From Kitasatospora gansuensis (GTDB lineage: Bacteria; Actinomycetota; Actinomycetes; Streptomycetales; Streptomycetaceae), in contig NZ_JACHJR010000001.1 of the NCBI RefSeq assembly GCF_014203705.1, positions 8,148,084 to 8,212,083 on the forward strand: a stretch of DNA of 64,000 nucleotides, given 5' to 3'. A program made the position numbers and the translations under genes. Positions 8,358 through 16,626 of this stretch are shown piece after piece; within the stretch, counting starts at the first letter, position 1; every line of letters starts with the position of its first letter. The notes beneath the pieces were generated by a model. It had not been told where the DNA came from, searched no databases, and was given only the letters and a program-made list of their open reading frames with translations.

Positions 8358-10111
8358 GTGGCAGCGTCTTCGACTCCGCAGGCTGTCACGGCCGCCCGGG
8401 CGGCGTGGCCGGCGGCGGCATCGACCCGGCGGACTACATCGCGGTGCACGGCCCCCGGACGGGTGACCGGATCAGGCTTGGTGACAGCGGTCTGATCATC
8501 CGGGTCGAGTCCGACTCCCAGGAGCCGGGGGACGAGTTCCTGGCGGGGTTCGGCAAGACGGCGCGGGACGGGATGCTGCTGAAAGCGGCCGCCGTCCGGG
8601 ACACCTGTGACGTGGTGATCAGCAACGTGCTGGTGATCGACGCGGTGCTGGGCATCCGGAAGACCTCGATCGGTCTGATCGACGGCCGGATCGCCTCCAT
8701 CGGACGGGCCGGCAACCCCGACACCCTGCACGGTGTGGACGTCGTGGTCGGGACGGGGACGGCGATCGTCTCGGGGGAGGGGCTGATCGCCACCGCAGGT
8801 GCGATCGACACCCACGTGCACCTGTTGTCGCCCCGGATCATGGAAGCCTCGCTGGCGTCGGGGGTGACGACCATCATCGGCCAGGAGTTCGGCCCGGCGT
8901 GGGGGGTGGGGGTGAACTCGCCGTGGGCGTTGCGGCACGCGTTCAACTCCTTCGACGCCTGGCCGGTCAACATCGGGTTCCTGGGCCGGGGTTCGTCCTC
9001 CGACCCGGCCCCGCTGATCGAAGCCCTCGCCGAAGGCGGCGCCTCCGGCTTCAAGGTCCACGAGGACATGGGCGCCCACACCCGCGCCCTCGACACCGCC
9101 CTGCGCGTCGCCGAGGAGTACGACGTCCAGGTCGCCCTGCACACCGACGGCCTCAACGAATGCCTCTCCGTCGAAGACACCCTGCGCGTGCTCGAAGGCC
9201 GCACCATCCACGCCTTCCACATCGAGGGCTGCGGCGGCGGACACGTCCCCAACGTCCTGAAGATGGCCGGCGTCGAGAACGTCATCGGCTCCTCCACCAA
9301 CCCCACCCTCCCCTTCGGCCGCGACGCCCTCGGCGAACACTTCGGCATGATCGTCTCCGCCCACGACCTCAAGGTCGACCTCCCCGGCGACGCCGCCATG
9401 GCCCGCGACCGCATCCGCGCCGGCACCATGGGCGCCGAAGACGTCCTGCACGACCTCGGCGTCATCGGCATCACCTCCTCCGACGCCCAAGGCATGGGCC
9501 GCGCCGGCGAAACCGTCCGCCGCACCTTCGCCATGGCCGGCAAAATGAAACACGAACTCGGCCCCCTGAACGGTGGGTTCGGCACCGCCGAGAGCGGCGA
9601 CGACAACGAACGCGTCCTGCGCTACATCGCCAAACTCACCATCAACCCCGCCATCGCCCACGGCCTCGCCCACGAAGTCGGCTCCATCGAAGTCGGCAAA
9701 CTCGCCGACATCGTCCTGTGGCGCCCCGACCACTTCGGCGCCAAACCCCAGCTCATCCTCAAAGCCGGCTTCCCCGCCTACGGCGTGGTCGGCGACCCCA
9801 ACGCCTCCACCGACCGCTGCGAACCCCTCGTCCTCGGCCCCCAGTTCGGCGCCCACGGCGCCACCGCCGCCGACATCTCCGTCGCCTTCGTCGCCCAAGC
9901 AGCGGTGGACAACGGGGACTTGATGCCGACCAGGCGACGCCGGGTCGCGGTACGGGGCACCCGGGGCATCGGTCCCCGCAACATGGTCAGGAACGCCCGG
10001 ATCGGGCAGGTCGACGTACAGGCCCGGAGCGGCCTGGTGTCGCTCGACGGCGAGCCGCTCTGCTCCGAGCCCGCCGACTCCGTCTCGCTCAACCGGCTGT
10101 ACTTCCTCTGA
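8354..10111 (+). CDS. ureC: Urease alpha subunit-like amidohydrolase with altered active-site flap
   Basis: 585 residues, start fixed by the ATGA overlap. All nickel ligands are present: His154 and His156 (T-H-V-H), Lys234 (G-F-K-V-H-E-D; the carbamylated Lys in urease), His263, His289 and Asp377 (S-S-D-A-Q-G-M-G-R). The mobile flap, V-C-H-H-L in ordinary urease with the catalytic His320, reads V-S-A-H-D-L (334-339): the Cys is lost and one residue seems inserted. The Arg of R-I-R is kept. No ureD, E, F or G lies in the window. It may be a urease needing accessory proteins from elsewhere, or an enzyme for another ureido substrate (inference). Codon usage shifts sharply to GAA/AAA between about 9015 and 9895. 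Confidence 0.88.
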   Translation: MSGSVFDSAGCHGRPGGVAGGGIDPADYIAVHGPRTGDRIRLGDSGLIIRVESDSQEPGDEFLAGFGKTARDGMLLKAAAVRDTCDVVISNVLVIDAVLGIRKTSIGLIDGRIASIGRAGNPDTLHGVDVVVGTGTAIVSGEGLIATAGAIDTHVHLLSPRIMEASLASGVTTIIGQEFGPAWGVGVNSPWALRHAFNSFDAWPVNIGFLGRGSSSDPAPLIEALAEGGASGFKVHEDMGAHTRALDTALRVAEEYDVQVALHTDGLNECLSVEDTLRVLEGRTIHAFHIEGCGGGHVPNVLKMAGVENVIGSSTNPTLPFGRDALGEHFGMIVSAHDLKVDLPGDAAMARDRIRAGTMGAEDVLHDLGVIGITSSDAQGMGRAGETVRRTFAMAGKMKHELGPLNGGFGTAESGDDNERVLRYIAKLTINPAIAHGLAHEVGSIEVGKLADIVLWRPDHFGAKPQLILKAGFPAYGVVGDPNASTDRCEPLVLGPQFGAHGATAADISVAFVAQAAVDNGDLMPTRRRRVAVRGTRGIGPRNMVRNARIGQVDVQARSGLVSLDGEPLCSEPADSVSLNRLYFL

Positions 10112-10152
10112 CCGTCCGCCGGATGCTGACCGGTCTTTCAGTCCGAGCGGCC

Positions 10153-10725
10153 CTACCGGAGGATCCGGAGCTCCGCCTCGATCGCCTCGCCGAGCAGTCG
10201 CCGCGCGTGGTCGAGGGGGAGTGAGCCGCTGAGCCAGCGGACGCTGAGCCCTTCGAGCAGGGCGGTGAGGCGTTCGGCGGACGCGGCGTGGGCCGGCGCC
10301 GTCCCGCTCGGGTGCGCGCGGCCAAGCAGGTACGCGATCTCGTGCACCCAGGTGTGGGTGGCCCTCGCCAGGTCCTCCCTGAGGTCCGCGTCGAAGACCG
10401 CACTGGCTCTCAACTCGCCCCAGGCGGTGCTGTTCTCGCGTACCTCGACGGTGTCCTGCAGCTCCAGCAGCAGGATCTGCGACAGCTCCGCGCGGGGGTC
10501 GTCCGTGGTGCCGGGGGCGGCCTCCGCGGTGTACCGGTCGGCCCGTTCGCCGATGAACTCCAGGGTCTCGCGGAGGATCCCGGCCCGGTCGGTGAAGTGG
10601 TAGTAGATCAAGGAGGCCGACACCCCGGCCTCGGCCGCCAGCTCGGCCACGCGCAGCCCACGCACGCCGCGTCGGCTGATGAGGCGTGTGGCGGCCCTGA
10701 GTATTTCTGTTCGACGGTCTGACAC
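10153..10725 (-). CDS. TetR-family regulator, paralogue of the first
   Basis: 190 residues. HTH R-G-V-R-G-L-R-V-A-E-L-A-A-E-A-G-V-S-A-S-L-I-Y-Y-H-F is almost the same as in the TetR at 4648, and the core V-R-E-N-S-T-A-W-G-E-L-R-A-S-A-V-F-D is conserved, so both probably read the same operator type. It is convergent with ureC and divergent from deiminase 3. A degenerate operator lies 33 bp before its own start and a good one lies before deiminase 3. Two close repressors in one locus may respond to different ligands or cross-regulate (inference). Confidence 0.9.
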   Translation of the reverse strand: MSDRRTEILRAATRLISRRGVRGLRVAELAAEAGVSASLIYYHFTDRAGILRETLEFIGERADRYTAEAAPGTTDDPRAELSQILLLELQDTVEVRENSTAWGELRASAVFDADLREDLARATHTWVHEIAYLLGRAHPSGTAPAHAASAERLTALLEGLSVRWLSGSLPLDHARRLLGEAIEAELRILR

Positions 10726-10757
10726 GGGCGTTCACTCTACCCGCACGCGCCGGTTCC

Positions 10758-10775
10758 TGACGAGATGTTCAGTGA
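10758..10775. promoter_or_regulatory. Degenerate operator upstream of the second tetR
   Basis: TGACGAGATGTTCAGTGA matches 12 of 18 positions of the perfect operator at 5311 and keeps TGAC and most of the right arm. It lies 33 bp upstream of the tetR start at 10725. On its own it is weak; position and repetition make it credible. Confidence 0.4.
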
Positions 10776-10872
10776 ATGTCTCCGCAAGGGACCGCTGGTC
10801 GGTGCGGGTATGTCGCTGATCATCGCGGTTCCGCCGCTGGAAAACCGCCCTGAATCGGGCCCGTCGTTCTCC

Positions 10873-10901
10873 TTGACTGAATTTTCAGTTCGGAGCAGGA
10901 T
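10873..10901 (+). promoter_or_regulatory. Promoter and TetR-type operator for the second deiminase unit
   Basis: TTGACT (10873-10878), a 17-bp spacer and CAGGAT (10896-10901) form a good streptomycete promoter. TGACTGAATTTTCAGTTC (10874-10891) overlaps the -35 and spacer exactly as at 5311-5328. The deiminase 3 start is 41 bp downstream. Confidence 0.75.
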
Positions 10902-10942
10902 GTGGGTCACCCCACACCTCCCGACCCCTCTAGGGAGTCCTT

Positions 10943-12106
10943 ATGAACACGCCCGTCCCCACCCGGCGCAGCCTGCTCAAGCTCGGCGCGGCCGCCCTGC
11001 CACTGGCCGCCCTGGGCGCCACCTTCCCCGGCTCGGCGGCCCACGCCGCTACGGCGCCCTCGGGCGCCACCCTGCGGATGCCGGCCGAGACCGACCGGCA
11101 CACCCGGACGTACATGGCCTGGCCGGCCCTGCAGTCGGTCTGGGACTACCAGCTCTCGGCGGTGCGCCGGGACATCGCGAACGTCGCGTACGAGATATCC
11201 CGCTACGAGCCGGTCGTCCTGCTGGCCCGCCCCGAGCAGGCCGCCGACGCCCGGTACACCTGCGGCTCGGGCGCCTACCACCCGATCGACGTCGAGGAGA
11301 TCGCCAACGACGACCTCTGGATCCGCGACTTCGGCCCCACCTTCGTGGTCGCACCGGGCGCGATCGCCGGTGTGGACACCAACTTCAACGGCTGGGGCAA
11401 GACCGGCACCTCGTACTACCAGCCGTTCCGCAACGACGCGGCCGCCGCGGCGACCCTGCTGAGCCGGTACGGGCTGGACCGGATCCGGGCCTCCTTCGTC
11501 GGTGAGGGCGGCTCGCTGGAGACCGACGGCGAGGGCACCCTGCTGGCCACGGTGAGTTCGCTGGTCAACCCCAACCGCAACCCGGGGAAGTCCCAGGCCC
11601 AGGTGGAGTCGGCACTGAAGGCGGACCTGGGCATCGACAAGGTGATCTGGGTGCCGGGTCTGGCCGGCCAGGACATCACCGACTGCCACATCGACTGCCT
11701 GGCCCGCTTCACCGCTCCCGGCCAGGTCCTGCTCGACCAGCCGGGCCCGGGCACCGACGCCCGCTGGGTGGCGGTCTACGAGGAGGCGAGGCGGGTGCTG
11801 CAGAACGCCACCGACGCCAAGGGCCGCCGCCTGCGGATCACCGAACTGCCCGGCCCCGACCGCCGGTTGATCCGGGGGCGCGGTAAGGACTTCCTGTCCA
11901 GCTACAGCAACTACTACACCGTCAACAGGGCGGTCATCGCGCCGCAGTTCGGCGACCGCTACGCGGACGGGGTGGCCTACGCGGTGCTGCAGGCCGCATA
12001 CCCGGACCGCAGGGTCGTCCAGCTGAACATCGACGCGATCGCGAGCGGGGGCGGCGGCATCCACTGCGCCACCCAGTCCGAGCCGGCCGTGCCGTCCGCC
12101 TACTGA
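10943..12106 (+). CDS. Agmatine deiminase family protein 3, Tat-exported
   Basis: 387 residues. A Tat signal (T-R-R-S-L-L-K-L-G, hydrophobic core, signal peptidase site A-H-A-A near residue 35) predicts a soluble exported enzyme. The catalytic set is complete: W-I-R-D-F-G-P, N-F-N-G-W-G, G-E-G-G-S-L-E-T-D-G, D-C-H-I-D and Cys375 in G-G-G-G-I-H-C. First gene of a tightly packed unit through the ABC transporter to 18414. The D-I-T-D-C-H-I-D-C-L-A-R-F context is shared with deiminases 2 and 5, so these form a subgroup apart from classical AguA. Confidence 0.9.
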   Translation: MNTPVPTRRSLLKLGAAALPLAALGATFPGSAAHAATAPSGATLRMPAETDRHTRTYMAWPALQSVWDYQLSAVRRDIANVAYEISRYEPVVLLARPEQAADARYTCGSGAYHPIDVEEIANDDLWIRDFGPTFVVAPGAIAGVDTNFNGWGKTGTSYYQPFRNDAAAAATLLSRYGLDRIRASFVGEGGSLETDGEGTLLATVSSLVNPNRNPGKSQAQVESALKADLGIDKVIWVPGLAGQDITDCHIDCLARFTAPGQVLLDQPGPGTDARWVAVYEEARRVLQNATDAKGRRLRITELPGPDRRLIRGRGKDFLSSYSNYYTVNRAVIAPQFGDRYADGVAYAVLQAAYPDRRVVQLNIDAIASGGGGIHCATQSEPAVPSAY

Positions 12107-12145
12107 GCACCGTCCTCACCGATCCCTGATACGAGAAGAGTTGTC

Positions 12146-13147
12146 ATGACGTTCCGCATGCCCGCCGAGTGGACCGAGCACGAGGCGTGCCTGATGGCCT
12201 GGCCGACCCGGGCCGACCTCTGGGGGGAGACCTTCGAGGAGGCCAAGCGGGAGTACTCCCAAGTGGCCCGCGCGATCGCTGAGTTCGAGCCGGTGACGAT
12301 GGTCGCCCGGCCGGGTCAGGGCGAGGAGGCGCGGGCCCTGTGCGGAGAGGGCGTCGAGGTGGTCGAACTGCCCCTGGACGACTCGTGGTTCCGCGACTCG
12401 GGGCCGATCTTCGTGCTCGGCCCTGACGGCCAGCGGGCCGGGGTGGACTTCCGGTTCAACTCCTGGGGCGAGAAGCACTTTCCCTGGGACACCGACGACA
12501 AGATCGCCGCCCGCCTGCTGGAGCGCCTGGGCGTCGAGCGGATCGACTCCCGGATGATCCTCGAGGGCGGCGCCATCACGGTCGACGGCGAGGGCACGCT
12601 GATCACCACCGAGCAGTGCCTGCTCCACCCGAACCGCAACCCGGGCATGAGCAAGCAGGAGATCGAGGCCGAACTCCGCTCCAAGCTCGGTGTCAGCACG
12701 GTGATCTGGCTGCCCTTCGGCGGGCTGCTGGACACCGAGACCGACGGCCACGTGGACGGCGTCTGCGCCTTCGTGGCCCCCGGCAAGGTGGTGGTCCAGC
12801 TCCCGAGCGACCCGGCGCACCCCGACTACGAGCGGATGCGGGCCAACCGGGCGGTGCTGGAGGCCGCCGTGGACGCGCGGGGCCGAAAGCTGGAGATCGT
12901 CGACCTGCCGCAGAGCGCCTTCCTGGAGGTGGGCGGCAAGCACACCGAGGTGGGCTACCTCAACTTCTACATCGCCAACGGCGGCGTGGTGGTCCCGGTG
13001 GCCGGCCTCCCCGAGGACGAGGGCGCGCTCGCGGTGATCGCGTCCGCACTGCCTGGCCGCAAGGTCGTCGGCGTGCGCTCCCGGGTGATCGCCTTCGGCG
13101 GCGGCGGTGTCCACTGCATCACCCAGCAGGTCCCGTCGGCGAGTTGA
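12146..13147 (+). CDS. aguA: Agmatine deiminase, classical AguA-like, cytosolic
   Basis: 333 residues without a signal peptide. This is the paralogue most like classical bacterial agmatine deiminase: E-H-E-A-C-L-M-A-W-P near the N-terminus, S-W-F-R-D-S-G-P, N-S-W-G-E-K, L-E-G-G-A-I-T-V-D-G, T-D-G-H-V-D-G and Cys324 in G-G-G-G-V-H-C-I-T-Q-Q. It should convert agmatine to N-carbamoylputrescine and ammonia in the cytosol. No N-carbamoylputrescine amidohydrolase (AguB) or putrescine carbamoyltransferase gene is in the window. It sits 39 bp after deiminase 3 and 34 bp before the binding-protein gene. The gene symbol is by family resemblance only. Confidence 0.88.
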   Translation: MTFRMPAEWTEHEACLMAWPTRADLWGETFEEAKREYSQVARAIAEFEPVTMVARPGQGEEARALCGEGVEVVELPLDDSWFRDSGPIFVLGPDGQRAGVDFRFNSWGEKHFPWDTDDKIAARLLERLGVERIDSRMILEGGAITVDGEGTLITTEQCLLHPNRNPGMSKQEIEAELRSKLGVSTVIWLPFGGLLDTETDGHVDGVCAFVAPGKVVVQLPSDPAHPDYERMRANRAVLEAAVDARGRKLEIVDLPQSAFLEVGGKHTEVGYLNFYIANGGVVVPVAGLPEDEGALAVIASALPGRKVVGVRSRVIAFGGGGVHCITQQVPSAS

Positions 13148-13181
13148 CCCGAACCCACCCCGCACGGAAGAGAGCCCCCGC

Positions 13182-14819
13182 ATGACAGACCCGCAGAGAA
13201 CCCCGCGCCGCCGGACCGCCCTCGCGGCCGCGGCCGCCCTGCTCGCCCTCACCGCCGCCTGTTCGGGCCCGCCGAAGAGCGGCACCGCCGACGGTGACGG
13301 GTACCGGCTCTCGGCCGGCACCCCCGCCGGGCAGACCGGCCTGGACTCCTTCACCTGGGCCGTCTACGCCGAACCACCCACGCTGGACTACATCTCCGCG
13401 TTCGACTACCCGCAGAACACCGTGCTCTCCAACGTCTGCGAGAGCCTGATGCGGTGGACCCCGCAGCTGACCCTGACCCCCGGACTGGCGGAGCAGGTCA
13501 GCAACCCCGCCCCCACCACCTGGGTCTACGACCTGCGCCCGAACGTGCACTTCCACGACGGCGGCGTGATGACCGCCGACGACGTGGTGTACAGCCTCGG
13601 CCGGCAGATGAACCCGGAGAACGCGGCCGCCTGGGCCCAGCAGTTCCAGAACGTCAGCAGCATCACGAAGACCGGCCCGCTCCAGGTCACCGTCCAACTC
13701 ACCCAGCCCGACTCGCAGTTCAACCAGTACATGGCCGCCGCCGCCGGGGTGGTGGCCTCCCGGGCCGGGGTCGAGGCGGCCGGCCAGGACTACGGCACCG
13801 GCGGCAGCCTGGCCTGCACCGGACCGTTCAAGCTGGGCACCTGGACCAAGGGCCAGTCGGTCGAGCTGCAGCGCTTCGACGAGTACTGGGGCACCAAGGC
13901 CAAGTCCGCCAAGGCGGTCTTCCGCTTCCTCACCGACCCCTCGGCCCGGGTCAACGCGATGCTCAGCGGCGAGGCGGACGGCGGCTACCTGATCCCGACC
14001 GAGAGCTACGAGCGGCTGCGCGGCAGCGGCGTGGGCACGCTGTACTTCGGCGAGGGCCTCAGCACCGTCAACGTCAACGTCACCAAAATGGCGGGCGTGC
14101 TCGGCGACGTCCGGGTGCGCAAGGCGCTCTCGCTCGCCCTGGACCGCTCCGGCTTCGTGAAGACCGGCCTCGGCGGTGCGGGCCGGGTCACCGGTTCGCT
14201 GACCAGTCAGGCCGCCTGGGCCGCCGCGCCCGAGCAGGTCCGCAAGGAGGCCTTCGAGGGGCTCACCCCCACCGCCCCCGATCTCGAGCAAGCCAAGGCG
14301 CTGATCAAGGAGGCCGGTGCGAGCGGCAAGAGCATCACCGTCGCCACCAGCCCGATCGGCCAGGACGTCTCGGTGCTGGCCACCGCTGTCCAGGCCGCCG
14401 GGGCGAAGATCGGCCTCGACGTCAAGCTCCGGACCATCGCGCCGAACGCCTTCACCGCCCTGTTCACCGACCCGAAGGCGCGCGAGGGCATCGACCTCTT
14501 CCCGGAGACGTACTACGACTCGATCACCGACCCGCTCGACCTGCTGGCCAACTTCAAGACCGGCGCGTACCAGAACTTCGCCTCGTTCAGCGACCCCGGC
14601 TACGACGAGCTGGTGAAGAAGGCGGTCACCGCGACCGACCCGGCCGAGCGGTTCGCCGTCACCGCCAAGCTCCAGCGGACCGCCTCCGAGCAGCTGCTCT
14701 GGATCCCGGTCGCGGAGTGGCCCACCGCGGTGTTCCTGAACAAGCGGATCACCGGCGCCCCCACCACCATCTCCTACCTCTACTACCCGTGGGCGGCCGA
14801 CGTGGGGGCGGCCAAGTGA
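13182..14819 (+). CDS. ABC importer substrate-binding lipoprotein (SBP_bac_5)
   Basis: 545 residues from the ATG at 13182 behind GAAGAGAG. The signal R-R-R-T-A-L ends in a lipobox with Cys27 (L-T-A-A-C). The body is a family 5 solute-binding protein (peptides, opines, nickel): E-P-P-T-L-D near the mature N-terminus, then W-V-Y-D-L-R-P-N-V-H-F-H-D-G and T-G-P-F-K-L. It captures a ligand outside the membrane for the permeases that follow, with a GTGA overlap at 14816-14819. Lying between deiminase genes, it probably binds a guanidino or ureido compound or a small peptide holding one (inference). Confidence 0.9.
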   Translation: MTDPQRTPRRRTALAAAAALLALTAACSGPPKSGTADGDGYRLSAGTPAGQTGLDSFTWAVYAEPPTLDYISAFDYPQNTVLSNVCESLMRWTPQLTLTPGLAEQVSNPAPTTWVYDLRPNVHFHDGGVMTADDVVYSLGRQMNPENAAAWAQQFQNVSSITKTGPLQVTVQLTQPDSQFNQYMAAAAGVVASRAGVEAAGQDYGTGGSLACTGPFKLGTWTKGQSVELQRFDEYWGTKAKSAKAVFRFLTDPSARVNAMLSGEADGGYLIPTESYERLRGSGVGTLYFGEGLSTVNVNVTKMAGVLGDVRVRKALSLALDRSGFVKTGLGGAGRVTGSLTSQAAWAAAPEQVRKEAFEGLTPTAPDLEQAKALIKEAGASGKSITVATSPIGQDVSVLATAVQAAGAKIGLDVKLRTIAPNAFTALFTDPKAREGIDLFPETYYDSITDPLDLLANFKTGAYQNFASFSDPGYDELVKKAVTATDPAERFAVTAKLQRTASEQLLWIPVAEWPTAVFLNKRITGAPTTISYLYYPWAADVGAAK

Positions 14820-15775
14820 GTTTCCTGAGATTCGCGGCCCGGCGGCTGGCCGAGATGGCGGCCACCCTGGCCGGCGCCTCGTTCGTGATCTTCGGCGCGA
14901 TGTACCTGGCACCCGGCAGTCCGGCGAGCTTCCTGCTCGCCGGGCGGTCGGCCTCCCCGGAGGCCCTGCAGGCGGTCAACGCCCAGTACCACCTGGACGA
15001 ACCGTTCCTGCTCCAGTACGCGCGCTGGGCCGGCCAGATCCTGCACGGCGACTTCGGACGGTCCATCACCTACCGCACCGACGTCTCCCGGCTGCTCGCC
15101 GACCGGCTGCCCGCCACCCTGCTGCTGGTGGGGATGGCGCTGGTGCTGGTGCTCGCCGTCGGTCTGCTGCTCGGCTGGATCGGCGCGGTCCGGGGCGGCG
15201 CGGCCGACTCGACCGTGCTGGTCACCACCACGGTCGCGGTCGGCACCCCGTCGTTCGTCGCGGCCGTGCTGCTCCAGGGCCTGTTCGCGGTCCAGCTGGG
15301 CTGGTTCCCCACCGGCGGTACGGGGGAGGGGTTCGGGTCGATGCTCTGGCACCTGGTGCTGCCCGCCGTGGCCCTGGCCCTCTACCTGACCGGCATGCTG
15401 GCCCGGGTCACCCGGGCCGCGATGCTCGACGTGCTCGGCCAGGAGCACGTCACCGTCGCCCGCAGCCGAGGAGTGACGGAGCATCAGGTGATCCGCCGTC
15501 ACGTCTTCCGCAACGCGCTCGGCACCGTGCTGACCACCGGCGGCCTGATCGTCTCCACCCTGCTGGTCTGCACCGTGCTGGTGGAGACCGCGTTCAGCGT
15601 CGGCGGGATCGGCCAGCTGCTCGAACTGTCCACCACCACCAAGGACTTCCCCACCGTGCAGGCCATCTCCCTGATCATGGTCGGCCTGTTCATGGCCGTG
15701 AACCTGATCGTCGACCTGCTCCACCCGCTCGTCGACCCACGCGTCACGCTCGGCCCGAGAAGGGCCGCCGGATGA
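14816..15775 (+). CDS. ABC importer permease, DppB type
   Basis: 319 residues starting with the GTG in the GTGA overlap. There are six predicted membrane spans. The N-terminal R-F-A-A-R-R-L and A-P-G-S-P-A and the EAA loop region A-R-S-R-G-V-T-E-H-Q-V-I-R-R-H are typical for the first permease of dipeptide/oligopeptide/nickel systems. Its stop overlaps the next start (ATGA, 15772-15775). Confidence 0.92.
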   Translation: MSFLRFAARRLAEMAATLAGASFVIFGAMYLAPGSPASFLLAGRSASPEALQAVNAQYHLDEPFLLQYARWAGQILHGDFGRSITYRTDVSRLLADRLPATLLLVGMALVLVLAVGLLLGWIGAVRGGAADSTVLVTTTVAVGTPSFVAAVLLQGLFAVQLGWFPTGGTGEGFGSMLWHLVLPAVALALYLTGMLARVTRAAMLDVLGQEHVTVARSRGVTEHQVIRRHVFRNALGTVLTTGGLIVSTLLVCTVLVETAFSVGGIGQLLELSTTTKDFPTVQAISLIMVGLFMAVNLIVDLLHPLVDPRVTLGPRRAAG

Positions 15776-16626
15776 CCGCCACCCTGCTGCACCGGCCCGG
15801 CCTCGCCCGGATCCGCACCGCCCGCGCCCCGCTCCAGCTGCTCTGCCTGGGCTTCGTCGCCCTGGTCGTGCTCACCGCGCTGCTGGCCCCCTGGCTCGCC
15901 CCCGAGGACCCGAACGCCGTCGACCTTGGCAACGCCCTGGCCGGGCCGTCCGCCGAGCACCTGCTCGGGGTGGACGCCTCCGGCCGGGACACCTTCTCCC
16001 GCCTGGTCACCGGCGCCCGCACCTCGCTGCTCGGACCGCTCGGCGTGGTCGCCTTCTCGACCCTCGCCGGGGTCGCGATCGGCGTCACCGCCGCCTGGCG
16101 GGGCGGCTGGCTGGACTCGGTGCTCTCCCGGAGCACCGAACTGGTCTTCGCCTTCCCCGGCATGCTGCTGGCGATCCTGATCGTCTCGGTCTACGGCGAG
16201 GGCCTGCTCGCCCCCGTCATCGCCCTGGCCATCGCCTACCTGCCGTACGTCAGCCGGCTCACCCGCTCGCTGGTGCTGGCCGAACGGGCCCGCCCGTACG
16301 TCGAGGCGTACCAGGTGCAGGGCCACTCCGGCCCGCAGATCTGCCTGCGGCACGTCATCCCCGGCATCGCCCCCGTCGTGCTCGCCCAGTCCACCATCAA
16401 CTTCGGCTACGCCCTGATCGACCTGGCCGGCCTCTCCTTCCTCGGGCTCGGCGTCCCCGCGCTGACCCCCGACTGGGGCCGGATGGTCTTCGACGGCCAG
16501 TCCGCCGTCCAGCACGGCTACCCGCTGTCCGCGATCCTGCCCTGCGCCGCGATCGTGCTGACCGTGGTCGCCTTCAACGTGGTCGGCGAACGCTGGGCCG
16601 ACCAGGTCGCCAGGAGGGACCGATGA
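15772..16626 (+). CDS. ABC importer permease, DppC type
   Basis: 284 residues. The P-E-D-P-N-A-V-D segment followed by H-L-L-G-V-D-A-S-G-R-D is the hallmark of the second permease in Dpp/Opp systems. The EAA loop is Y-V-E-A-Y-Q-V-Q-G-H-S-G-P-Q-I, and the C-terminal region has L-S-F-L-G-L-G. It pairs with the DppB-like protein in the membrane. The ATGA overlap with the ATPase gene (16623-16626) shows translational coupling. Confidence 0.92.
   Translation: MTATLLHRPGLARIRTARAPLQLLCLGFVALVVLTALLAPWLAPEDPNAVDLGNALAGPSAEHLLGVDASGRDTFSRLVTGARTSLLGPLGVVAFSTLAGVAIGVTAAWRGGWLDSVLSRSTELVFAFPGMLLAILIVSVYGEGLLAPVIALAIAYLPYVSRLTRSLVLAERARPYVEAYQVQGHSGPQICLRHVIPGIAPVVLAQSTINFGYALIDLAGLSFLGLGVPALTPDWGRMVFDGQSAVQHGYPLSAILPCAAIVLTVVAFNVVGERWADQVARRDR

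Noticed and set aside
10127..10144. TGACCGGTCTTTCAGTCC resembling the TetR operator (13/18)
   Set aside because: It lies between convergent gene ends where no promoter is expected; left arm weak. Probably chance.
8342..10735. 797-codon minus-strand frame across the urease alpha gene
   Set aside because: Shadow of ureC and tetR; the composition is Gly/Val/Asp-rich and matches nothing.
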